Shown here: one piece after another, positions 1 to 4,831 of the stretch | Layout of the letters: each line of letters begins with the position of its first letter | How positions within the stretch are numbered: the stretch's first letter is position 1 | Assembly (NCBI GenBank): GCA_017421145.1 | Contig: JAFOTA010000225.1 | Location: 1-5,950, forward strand | Direction: 5' to 3' | DNA length: 5,950 nt | From: Treponema sp. | GTDB lineage: Bacteria; Spirochaetota; Spirochaetia; Treponematales; Treponemataceae | The notes under the pieces: generated by a model | What the model saw: only the letters and a program-made list of their open reading frames with translations | Databases searched by the model: none | What the model was told of the DNA's origin: nothing | Made by a program: the position numbers and the translations under genes

Positions 1-527
1 CCGATTACTGCGACAAGTGCGGAAGCGTGCGTCAGATTGAGGTTCTCGAATCCGATTGTAGTTCCCGTGTCAGTACCGACAATGCCGGCGTTTGAAAGTC
101 CGATTATACAGATGAAAAGTCCGATACCAACGGAGACCGCCTTTTTGAGCGAAGCGGGAATTGATTTGATGATTGCCTCGCGCACACCTACGAGAGAAAG
201 GATGATAAAGAGGATTCCCTCAAGAAGAACGGCGGTAAGCGCAAACTGCCATGAGCATCCCATTCCAAGGACAACCGAGTAGGTGAAAAATGCGTTGAGT
301 CCAAGTCCGGGAGCCAATGCCACAGGGAGATTCGCAACAAAAGCCATTACAAGAGTTGCAATAGCCGCAGAAACAGCTGTCGCAGTAAAAACGGAACCCT
401 TGTTCATGCCGGACTGTGACAGGATATCCGGGTTGACCGCAAGGATATAGGCCATCGCAAGGAATGTTGTGATTCCAGCTACAATCTCACGGCTAACGGT
501 TGAGCCGCGTTCTTTGATTTTAAACAT
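1..527 (-). CDS. Purine permease, NCS2 AzgA/PbuG-like (N-terminal 175 residues; 3' end outside window)
   Basis: Integral inner-membrane transporter, likely importing hypoxanthine/guanine or adenine with protons to feed purine salvage. Only the N-terminal 175 residues are visible; the family is usually well over 400 residues and the frame is open to the left edge. Residues 14-33 read REIVAGITTFLAMAYILAVN, the family's first membrane segment, and 72-81 read APGLGLNAFF, a hallmark of the AzgA/PbuG/GhxP branch rather than the UraA/XanQ branch. Further hydrophobic segments lie near 46-70, 82-90, 95-113 and 125-143. The ATG at 527-525 is chosen because GGAGGAA (531-537) sits 4-5 nt upstream and the protein starts with the short charged leader MFKIKERGS usual for the family. 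Divergent from the tRNA-Gly gene. The exact purine specificity cannot be read from this part, so no symbol is given. Confidence 0.9.
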   Translation of the reverse strand, partial: MFKIKERGSTVSREIVAGITTFLAMAYILAVNPDILSQSGMNKGSVFTATAVSAAIATLVMAFVANLPVALAPGLGLNAFFTYSVVLGMGCSWQFALTAVLLEGILFIILSLVGVREAIIKSIPASLKKAVSVGIGLFICIIGLSNAGIVGTDTGTTIGFENLNLTHASALVAVI

Positions 528-598
528 GATTTCCTCCATCATTTTTGTTTGGAAACGACCACCGAAAAGATTCGCTTTTGGCAGCCACCATACACGAA

Positions 599-627
599 AT
601 AATATCATTTTATTGAAAAAAAAACAA
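599..627 (-). promoter_or_regulatory. Probable promoter of the purine permease
   Basis: On the minus strand TTGTTT (627-622), 17 nt, then TATTAT (604-599), giving a start near 592 and a leader of about 65 nt. The -35 match is only moderate and lies in a T-rich run, so a chance match is possible. The leader has a small hairpin (AAAAG/CTTTT around 570-585) but I see none of the conserved core of a purine riboswitch. Confidence 0.4.
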
Positions 628-645
628 ATAGTTATGGCAACGCTA

Positions 646-674
646 TTGACTTTTTTTTGCGGCTGTCATATATT
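646..674 (+). promoter_or_regulatory. Sigma70-type promoter of tRNA-Gly
   Basis: TTGACT (646-651), exactly 17 nt, then TATATT (669-674). The predicted start is about 681, some 13 nt before the mature tRNA 5' end, so a short leader would be removed by RNase P. The near-consensus hexamers fit a strongly expressed stable RNA. Confidence 0.7.
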
Positions 675-693
675 TCTAAATGCACTGACGAAT

Positions 694-766
694 GCGGTAG
701 TCGTATAACGGCTTATTACCCCAGCCTTCCAAGCTGGAGACGAGGGTTCGACTCCCTTCTACCGCT
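694..766 (+). tRNA. tRNA-Gly (anticodon UCC)
   Basis: A complete 73-nt cloverleaf decoding GGA (and by wobble GGG). The acceptor stem is 7 perfect pairs, GCGGTAG (694-700) with CTACCGC (759-765). The D arm (703-719) has three pairs and GG at 710-711. The anticodon stem CCAGC/GCTGG (721-725 with 733-737) encloses the loop CTTCCAA with TCC at 728-730. The variable loop is four bases. The T stem GAGGG/CCCTT (742-746 with 754-758, one G-U) closes a TTCGACT loop. The discriminator base is T766, as expected for bacterial glycine tRNA. The bases after it are CTC, so CCA is not encoded and must be added by the tRNA nucleotidyltransferase. Confidence 0.97.
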
Positions 767-769
767 CTC

Positions 770-802
770 AAATCCATCCGTTCATTCGGGTGGATTTTTT
801 TT
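770..802 (+). terminator. Intrinsic terminator of tRNA-Gly
   Basis: Stem AAATCCATCCG (770-780) with CGGGTGGATTT (787-797), 11 pairs with one G-U, loop TTCATT, followed by a T run to 802. On the minus strand the same hairpin lies behind rnc, but only three T follow there, so it would be a weak terminator in that direction. Confidence 0.85.
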
Positions 803-821
803 GCCCAAGAAAGTTCGGGAT

Positions 822-1574
822 TTAGTCCTTCTCCAGTCCCAGAATCAGGCAGGCCTGTCTTGCGACATTCTGTTCGGCGGATTTTTTGCTTTTTCCTTCG
901 GCTGGACCGTAAACTGTTTCCCCGAGGCGCACTGTGACTGTAAAAATTCTGTCATGGTCCGGGCCACGCTGGTTTTCAAGTTTGTATACGGGATATGTCT
1001 TGTGGTCCTTCTGGTAGTATTCCTGCAAAATTGATTTGTAGTCCTTGTTTCCCTTGTCCTGCTGCACCTTGTGGATTTCAGGAACAATCAGCTCAAGCAC
1101 AAATTTTTCAGCGGCATCGTATCCAGAATCAAGATAGAGCGCGCCAATCACCGCCTCAACCGCATCAGCAAGAATCGCGGGTTTGTGCCGTCCACCGGAA
1201 AGCTCCTCTCCTCGTCCCATCACAAGGTATGAATCAATGTGCATGACATTTTCCGCGATGGGGGCAAGGGATTTTTCGCTGACAACGTTTGCCTTGATTT
1301 TTGCAAGGTCGCCCTCTGGATTGTCCATCATGTCCTCATAAAGAAATGCGGCGGTAACAAGTCCAAGCACCGAGTCACCCAAAAATTCCAGACGCTCGTT
1401 GTTGTAAACCCTGTATTCGGCGCACTCGTTGGAAAAAGACCTATGATGAAGGGCCAGGTCCAGCATATTGAGGTTGTTGAATTTTATATTCAGGTTGCGG
1501 CAGAATTCCTGAAGCTCCTTTCGCCTCTCACCTGACATTTTTTTTGATTCATAGATTAAATCTCGCTGGTTCAT
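822..1574 (-). CDS. rnc: Ribonuclease III
   Basis: Dimeric endonuclease that cuts double-stranded RNA, releasing 16S and 23S rRNA precursors and processing some mRNAs and structured RNAs. The 250-residue protein has the RNase III domain (about 18-170), with the signature NERLEFLGDSVL at 59-70 holding E60, E63 and D67. The second catalytic motif, ILADAVEAVIGALYLD at 134-149, holds D137 and E140. All Mg-binding acidic residues are therefore present. A double-stranded-RNA-binding domain fills about 178-247, ending in the typical GKSKKSAEQNVARQAC stretch. The first ATG is chosen because AGGAAA lies about 10 nt upstream; an inner ATG at codon 13 has no ribosome binding site. Length is slightly above the usual 220-230, through a longer N-terminus. 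It is the last gene of the rpmF-acpP-rnc group but follows an intrinsic terminator. Confidence 0.97.
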   Translation of the reverse strand: MNQRDLIYESKKMSGERRKELQEFCRNLNIKFNNLNMLDLALHHRSFSNECAEYRVYNNERLEFLGDSVLGLVTAAFLYEDMMDNPEGDLAKIKANVVSEKSLAPIAENVMHIDSYLVMGRGEELSGGRHKPAILADAVEAVIGALYLDSGYDAAEKFVLELIVPEIHKVQQDKGNKDYKSILQEYYQKDHKTYPVYKLENQRGPDHDRIFTVTVRLGETVYGPAEGKSKKSAEQNVARQACLILGLEKD

Positions 1575-1612
1575 AAATTAAATTTCCTGGCCAAATGAAC
1601 TTTATTTTGAAT

Positions 1613-1643
1613 AAAAAAAGCACAGCCCAAAAGTGCCGTGCTT
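1613..1643 (-). terminator. Intrinsic terminator between acpP and rnc
   Basis: Read on the minus strand: AAGCACGGC (1643-1635), loop of 8 nt, GCTGTGCTT (1626-1618), nine pairs with one G-U, then a T run through 1613. It begins about 20 nt after the acpP stop. It should end most transcripts of rpmF-acpP and limit read-through into rnc. On the plus strand the corresponding pair is an A-C mismatch and no T run follows, so the signal belongs to the minus strand. Confidence 0.8.
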
Positions 1644-1664
1644 CCTATCCATATCAAATGCTAA

Positions 1665-1901
1665 TTAGTTTCCCTGCTTTTTGATATAGTCGTAGACATC
1701 CTGTACTTTGACAAATGTCGCGGCAACCTCATCAGGAACCTTTACGCCAGTCTCAGCCTCAAGGCTGTACATAAGCTCATAGGTGTCAAGGCTGTCAAGT
1801 CCAAGGTCGCCACGGAAAGTTGCTTCCATTGTTACCTTGTCAGCTTCGATGTCAAGGTTGTCAACGATAACTTTCTTCAGTTTCTCAAACAGTTCGTCCA
1901 T
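1665..1901 (-). CDS. acpP: Acyl carrier protein
   Basis: Small acidic cytoplasmic carrier that holds growing acyl chains as thioesters during type II fatty acid synthesis and hands them to phospholipid and other acyl-using enzymes. The 78 residues match the normal size. The motif GLDSLD at 34-39 contains S37, the serine that receives 4'-phosphopantetheine from holo-ACP synthase. Helix I (about 2-15), the acidic helix II after the serine (39-50) and the C-terminal helix (68-76) are recognisable. A clear AAGGAG lies 7-8 nt upstream of the ATG. It starts 17 nt after the rpmF stop, so the two are almost surely cotranscribed, a common bacterial pairing of ribosome and lipid synthesis genes. The intermediate fab/plsX genes found between them in many bacteria are absent here. 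Confidence 0.97.
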   Translation of the reverse strand: MDELFEKLKKVIVDNLDIEADKVTMEATFRGDLGLDSLDTYELMYSLEAETGVKVPDEVAATFVKVQDVYDYIKKQGN

Positions 1902-1918
1902 AGTATTCTCCTTTACAA

Positions 1919-2107
1919 TCAGCCGTTAACTTCCGGTGTAATAACCTGGCGTCCGCGGTAGAATCCACACTTTGGACAAACATGATGCTGCATAATCAGG
2001 TTTCCACAGTTATTGCATGGGACAAGATTCGGTGCGTCAAGATGCATGTTTACACCGCGTCTTCTCTTTGTAACAGCTTTTGATGTTTTTGATCTAGGTA
2101 CTGCCAT
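1919..2107 (-). CDS. rpmF: 50S ribosomal protein L32
   Basis: Small basic protein of the large ribosomal subunit. The 62 residues begin with MAVPRSKTSKAVTKRRR, the family hallmark, which also fixes the start. A zinc ribbon follows, with C31, C34, C44 and C47 (CNNC then CPKC), so this is the zinc-binding form of L32 rather than the cysteine-less paralogue. The ribosome binding site is poor (AGG about 11 nt upstream), which is unusual for a ribosomal protein and contrasts with the strong promoters upstream. First gene of the rpmF-acpP unit, divergent from glgC. Confidence 0.97.
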   Translation of the reverse strand: MAVPRSKTSKAVTKRRRGVNMHLDAPNLVPCNNCGNLIMQHHVCPKCGFYRGRQVITPEVNG

Positions 2108-2155
2108 AGTATATAAACCTCGCTATAAAATTTTAGTCGTCTGTATAACAAAGGT

Positions 2156-2185
2156 ATATTACTACAGATTCCTATTTCGTGTCAA
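2156..2185 (-). promoter_or_regulatory. Possible second promoter P2 of rpmF-acpP
   Basis: A second perfect TTGACA on the minus strand (2185-2180) is followed after 18 nt by TAATAT (2161-2156), four of six matches to the -10 consensus. It starts just downstream of P1, so the P1 start region overlaps the P2 -35 box. Confidence 0.45.
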
Positions 2186-2186
2186 C

Positions 2187-2216
2187 ATTATATAGAGAAA
2201 CTAAAAAACTTGTCAA
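2187..2216 (-). promoter_or_regulatory. Strong promoter P1 of rpmF-acpP
   Basis: On the minus strand TTGACA (2216-2211), 18 nt, TATAAT (2192-2187). Both hexamers match the sigma70 consensus exactly. The predicted start is near 2180, leaving a leader of roughly 70 nt before rpmF. Confidence 0.75.
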
Positions 2217-2302
2217 TGCTAGAACAATCTTTTTTGGAAAAATACTTTGTTATATTGTATGGATGTTTTTAAACTTTTTTGTGAAGTATTTTATTTTTAA
2301 AG

Positions 2303-2331
2303 TTGCAAAATCCATGAACCGGGCTTATAAT
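2303..2331 (+). promoter_or_regulatory. Promoter of glgC
   Basis: TTGCAA (2303-2308), 17 nt, TATAAT (2326-2331), four of six and six of six matches. The predicted start near 2338 gives a leader of about 24 nt with GGAGGA at 2347-2352. This supports translation starting at 2362 rather than farther upstream in the same open frame. Confidence 0.75.
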
Positions 2332-2361
2332 TTAATAATAGTTTACGGAGGAATCAATCGT

Positions 2362-3654
2362 ATGGCAAACAACAATGAAGAACCCAGAGTGCTGGCTATC
2401 ATACTTGGTGGAGGAAAAGGAACACGCCTCTACCCCTTGACAAAGGAACGCTCAAAACCAGCGGTCCCGTTCGGTGGAAAATACCGCATCGTGGACATCC
2501 CAATCTCAAACTGTATTAACAGCGGATACAAGAAAATCTACCTGCTGACCCAGTTCAATTCTGCGTCCCTGCACCTCCACATCATCAACTCATATAACTT
2601 CGACCGTTTCAGCCGTGGATTTGTTGAGATTCTGGCTGCGGAACAGACACTTGAACATTCAGGATGGTACGAGGGAACCGCCGATGCCGTGCGCAAAAAC
2701 ATGGCACATTTCCGCGTGCAACATCCGACCCACTACATCATTCTTTCGGGCGACCAGCTCTACCGCATGGACTTGAAAAAATTCATGGAGCAGCACCTTG
2801 CGTCTGGATCCGACATCACCATTGCGGCAAAGGCAGTCAACAGAGCCGATGCGACTGGATTCGGAATCATGAAGGTTGACGACAACAACCAGATTACCGC
2901 GTTCATGGAAAAGCCGGCGAAGGACCTGAACATAGACGACTGGAAGATTCCTGCGGCATCAAGGGACGAAAATCTTCCTGCAGACCTTGAGTACCTTGCC
3001 TCAATGGGTATCTACATCTTCAACGCGGACGCAATGGAGGAGATGCTCGACAACAAGGAGAACGATTTCGGAAAGGAAATCATTCCGGAAGCAATCAAGA
3101 CAAAGAAGGTCTCCAGCTATATCTTCAATGGATATTGGGAGGACATTGGAACAATCAAGTCCTTCTACGATGCTACTCTTGACCTCACCAACCCAATCCC
3201 GAAATTCAATTTCTACGATGAGGACAAGCCAATCTACACACACATGAGAAACCTTCCTCCAAGCAAAATCAACAACGCAACATTGCAGAACTCTCTTGCA
3301 AGCGAGGGATGCGTTATCACGAACTCACGCATTGAACATTCGGTAATCGGTGTGCGCTCGATTATCAACGAGGGATGCGACCTTGACGGCGTAATCATGA
3401 TGGGTGCGGACTATTATGAAAACGAGTGCGAGCGTGCGGCGAACAAGAAGAACGGTGTACCGAATGTCGGAATTGGAAAGGGATGCAAAATCAACCGCGC
3501 GATTATCGACAAGAACGCAAAGATTGGCGACAACTGCTGCATCAATGTGAACGGACGCAAGTATGAGGATGGCGACCATGGACTGTTCTACAGCTCCGAC
3601 GGAATCATCATAATCAAGAAGTCCGCCCAGATTCCTTCGGGAACTGTGATTTAA
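2362..3654 (+). CDS. glgC: Glucose-1-phosphate adenylyltransferase (ADP-glucose pyrophosphorylase)
   Basis: Makes ADP-glucose and pyrophosphate from ATP and glucose-1-phosphate, the committed and normally allosterically controlled step of bacterial glycogen synthesis. The 430-residue protein has an N-terminal nucleotidyltransferase domain: LGGGKGTRLYPLT at 15-27, WYEGTADAVR at 102-111, SGDQLYRMD at 129-137 with the catalytic aspartate region, and FMEKP at 181-185 for sugar-phosphate binding. GYWEDIGT follows the centre, and a C-terminal left-handed beta-helix runs from about 310 to the end, finishing IPSGTVI. Wording such as LPPSK, MGADYYE and IIDKNAKIG resembles cyanobacterial and plant enzymes more than enterobacterial GlgC. 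The open frame extends 61 codons upstream, but the promoter lies inside that stretch and GGAGGA precedes the chosen ATG by 9 nt. No other glg gene is visible; the gene is monocistronic. Confidence 0.97.
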   Translation: MANNNEEPRVLAIILGGGKGTRLYPLTKERSKPAVPFGGKYRIVDIPISNCINSGYKKIYLLTQFNSASLHLHIINSYNFDRFSRGFVEILAAEQTLEHSGWYEGTADAVRKNMAHFRVQHPTHYIILSGDQLYRMDLKKFMEQHLASGSDITIAAKAVNRADATGFGIMKVDDNNQITAFMEKPAKDLNIDDWKIPAASRDENLPADLEYLASMGIYIFNADAMEEMLDNKENDFGKEIIPEAIKTKKVSSYIFNGYWEDIGTIKSFYDATLDLTNPIPKFNFYDEDKPIYTHMRNLPPSKINNATLQNSLASEGCVITNSRIEHSVIGVRSIINEGCDLDGVIMMGADYYENECERAANKKNGVPNVGIGKGCKINRAIIDKNAKIGDNCCINVNGRKYEDGDHGLFYSSDGIIIIKKSAQIPSGTVI

Positions 3655-3675
3655 CGGAATGTAGGAAAATGCAAT

Positions 3676-3710
3676 GCGGGTCTGGTCAATGGCTGGGCCC
3701 GCTTTTTTTT
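3676..3710 (+). terminator. Intrinsic terminator of glgC
   Basis: Stem GCGGGTCTGG (3676-3685) with CTGGGCCCGC (3693-3702), ten pairs including three G-U, loop of 7 nt, then eight T (3703-3710). It lies 21 nt after the glgC stop and closes the housekeeping part of the window. Confidence 0.9.
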
Positions 3711-3729
3711 GCTTATGTGCTTATGATAG

Positions 3730-3763
3730 ATAGCTATATTCCTCTTGATTTTATAGCTATATT
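3730..3763 (+). promoter_or_regulatory. Two palindromic operator sites of the toxin-antitoxin operon
   Basis: The 11-mer ATAGCTATATT occurs at 3730-3740 and again at 3753-3763, 23 bp apart, about two helical turns. Its core ATAGCTAT is a perfect palindrome, extended to TATAGCTATA at the second copy. The first copy lies just upstream of the -35 box, the second inside the promoter spacer. This is the layout expected where a Phd/YefM dimer, alone or with its toxin, represses its own operon; binding itself is inferred. Confidence 0.65.
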
Positions 3764-3773
3764 GATTTATAAT
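3745..3773 (+). promoter_or_regulatory. Promoter of the toxin-antitoxin operon
   Basis: TTGATT (3745-3750), 17 nt, TATAAT (3768-3773). The predicted start is near 3780, ahead of the AAGGAGG at 3795-3801. The spacer contains one of the two palindromic operator copies. Confidence 0.75.
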
Positions 3774-3808
3774 TGATTCAAGAAACCTTTGTTCAAGGAG
3801 GACTTCCT

Positions 3809-4120
3809 ATGAATACAATTCCAATGTACGAGGCAAAAAACAAATTGCCGCTTTACATGCATCAGGCAGAAACCACCGGGCCAGTTTTTATCTCTCGCAG
3901 AAATAAAACCGTCGGGGTACTGCTTTCAATTCAGGAGTACAACAAATTTGTTTCCCAAAGGCCAAAGAAAACAATCCTTGAATGTGCGGCAGAATTCCGA
4001 AAGAAAGTTGACGACACGCTCACCGACGAGGAAATAGACAGGATATTTGATGTAAGGGATCATTCAACAAAAGGAACAAGCTGGGAAGATGATATTTTTA
4101 AAGGAGTGTTTGATGAATGA
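3809..4120 (+). CDS. Antitoxin, Phd/YefM family
   Basis: Likely neutralises the PIN-domain toxin encoded next to it and represses the shared promoter. The 103 residues have the Phd/YefM fold at the N-terminus (about 1-52): YEAKNKLPLYMHQAE, then GPVFISRRNKTVGVLLSIQEY, the usual order of a DNA-binding helix and small beta-sheet. The charged C-terminal part (about 53-103, rich in Lys, Asp and Glu) is the expected toxin-binding, flexible tail. The ATG at 3809 has a full AAGGAGG 7 nt upstream. An in-frame ATG 36 nt earlier overlaps the promoter -10 box and cannot be the start. The gene overlaps the toxin by 8 nt, which fits translational coupling. Which antitoxin subfamily it belongs to is not resolved by sight. 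Confidence 0.88.
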   Translation: MNTIPMYEAKNKLPLYMHQAETTGPVFISRRNKTVGVLLSIQEYNKFVSQRPKKTILECAAEFRKKVDDTLTDEEIDRIFDVRDHSTKGTSWEDDIFKGVFDE

Positions 4121-4568
4121 ACATGATTATTATAATGATGAAGAACCTCACTATCTTCTGGATTCAAATATCGTATCCGAACTGATTAAGTGCAATGCAA
4201 GTTTTAATGTGATTAAAAAAATTGCAGAACATAACTCTGACTGCGCCATCTGTTCTCCTACCTTACACGAACTTCTTTATGGATATGAAAAAATGGCAGA
4301 TGGAGCAAAGAAGACTTTTCTTGGGGATTATATAAATGCTGATGTTCTTGAAAATTTTAAGGTAAAAATCTATTCAGAAAAATCCAGCCGAATTCATGCA
4401 AAAATCCGAGCCGATGCAGAACGAATTGGAACCCCAGTGCCCTTTTCCGACAGCATGATAGCAGCCATAGCCCTTGCAAACCACATGGTTTTAGTTACAA
4501 GAAACAAAAAGCACTTTGAAGCCATCCAACAGGTTAGCGGGCTTGAGATAGAAAACTGGTTTGAATGA
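4113..4568 (+). CDS. Toxin, PIN-domain endoribonuclease (VapC-type)
   Basis: Predicted Mg-dependent RNase that stops growth by cutting RNA, often tRNA or rRNA in this family, when not bound by the antitoxin. The 151 residues have the PIN order: LLDSNIVSELI with D17, LHELLYGYEK with E53, PFSDSMIAAIALA with D113, and VLVTRNKKHF with N131 where some relatives carry a fourth acidic residue. All three core acidic residues are present, so it looks active. AAGGAG at 4101-4106 lies 6 nt upstream of the ATG; this ribosome binding site is within the antitoxin gene. The start gives an acidic extension of about 13 residues (HDYYNDEEP) before the first strand, longer than in most VapC. No T-run terminator directly follows, so its mRNA may run to the terminator near 4730. 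Confidence 0.9.
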   Translation: MNEHDYYNDEEPHYLLDSNIVSELIKCNASFNVIKKIAEHNSDCAICSPTLHELLYGYEKMADGAKKTFLGDYINADVLENFKVKIYSEKSSRIHAKIRADAERIGTPVPFSDSMIAAIALANHMVLVTRNKKHFEAIQQVSGLEIENWFE

Positions 4569-4585
4569 TGTTCCTTCGGAGATAC

Positions 4586-4613
4586 TTGACTTTTTAAAAT
4601 AATGCATTATATT
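4586..4613 (+). promoter_or_regulatory. Promoter of the candidate small RNA, with internal palindrome
   Basis: TTGACT (4586-4591), 16 nt, TATATT (4608-4613); an alternative -10, TATTTT at 4610-4615, gives an 18-nt spacer. Between the boxes, and overlapping the -10, lies the perfect 12-bp palindrome ATAATGCATTAT (4599-4610), a plausible operator. The start would be near 4620. Confidence 0.55.
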
Positions 4614-4619
4614 TTAATT

Positions 4620-4734
4620 AGATAGTCCAGCAGAATGCGCTTAAATGGACTTCGCACTTATGCGAAAAACGGACGGCGCCCGTTTCTATCTGTTACAACC
4701 GCTTGCTTTGGCGTTCCCAGAGAAGCGGTTTTTT
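4620..4734 (+). ncRNA. Candidate small structured RNA (unrecognised)
   Basis: About 115 nt between a sigma70-like promoter and a strong terminator, without a credible reading frame. Four stem-loops follow one another with almost no spacing: GTCCA/TGGAC (4625-4629 with 4646-4650, 16-nt loop), TTCGCA/TGCGAA (4651-4656 with 4661-4666, loop CTTA), AAACGG/CCGTTT (4667-4672 with 4680-4685, 7-nt loop), and the terminator hairpin from 4698. The pairings of the second and third are perfect. A 12-nt single-stranded stretch (4686-4697) lies before the terminator. I do not recognise it as 6S, tmRNA, 4.5S, RNase P RNA, a tracrRNA or a known riboswitch; no gene follows on this strand, so it is not an obvious leader. 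It could instead be the structured 3' end of the toxin-antitoxin mRNA, since no other terminator follows the toxin gene. Confidence 0.5.
4698..4734 (+). terminator. Strong intrinsic terminator
   Basis: ACCGCTT (4698-4704) pairs with AAGCGGT (4723-4729), continued after one bulged G by CTTTGG (4706-4711) with CCAGAG (4717-4722), loop CGTTC. In all 13 pairs with one G-U, then six T and a further T-rich stretch. It ends the candidate small RNA and possibly also the toxin-antitoxin mRNA. Nothing T-rich follows on the minus strand. Confidence 0.88.
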
Positions 4735-4762
4735 GTTTTTTCCACTTTTTCTTGAAGGATAA

Positions 4763-4811
4763 GCTGCCACAGCGTTATAGGCGGGATTGGCAAAAACGTT
4801 GTGGTAGCAGC
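4763..4811. repeat. Imperfect long inverted repeat (hairpin)
   Basis: GCTGC and CACAGCGTT (4763-4776) pair with AACGTTGTG (4795-4803) and GCAGC (4807-4811): 14 pairs with one G-U on the plus strand and a 3-nt bulge GTA on the right arm, loop of 18 nt. No T run follows on either strand, so it is a poor intrinsic terminator. It lies 20 nt beyond the stop codon of the convergent surface-protein gene and could stabilise that mRNA's 3' end. It lacks the conserved ends of an integron attC site. Confidence 0.5.
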
Positions 4812-4831
4812 CTGATTGATACTAAGTTTTA

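Noticed and set aside
528..600. A purine riboswitch in the permease leader
   Set aside because: The leader lacks the conserved three-way junction bases and paired kissing loops; only one short AT-rich hairpin is visible.
657..1034. A 125-codon plus-strand frame across the tRNA and the end of rnc
   Set aside because: It covers a perfect tRNA and runs antisense to conserved RNase III sequence.
2179..2361. A 61-codon N-terminal extension of glgC in the same open frame
   Set aside because: The TTGCAA/TATAAT promoter lies inside it, its sequence is hydrophobic and unlike the family, and GGAGGA precedes the ATG at 2362.
3773..3808. An earlier in-frame ATG for the antitoxin
   Set aside because: It overlaps the promoter -10 box, so it would not be in the mRNA; AAGGAGG at 3795-3801 serves the ATG at 3809.
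4569..4831. An integron attC site flanking the toxin-antitoxin pair as a cassette
   Set aside because: The hairpin at 4763-4811 does not end in the RYYYAAC and GTTRRRY boxes, and no such pair was found around the operon.
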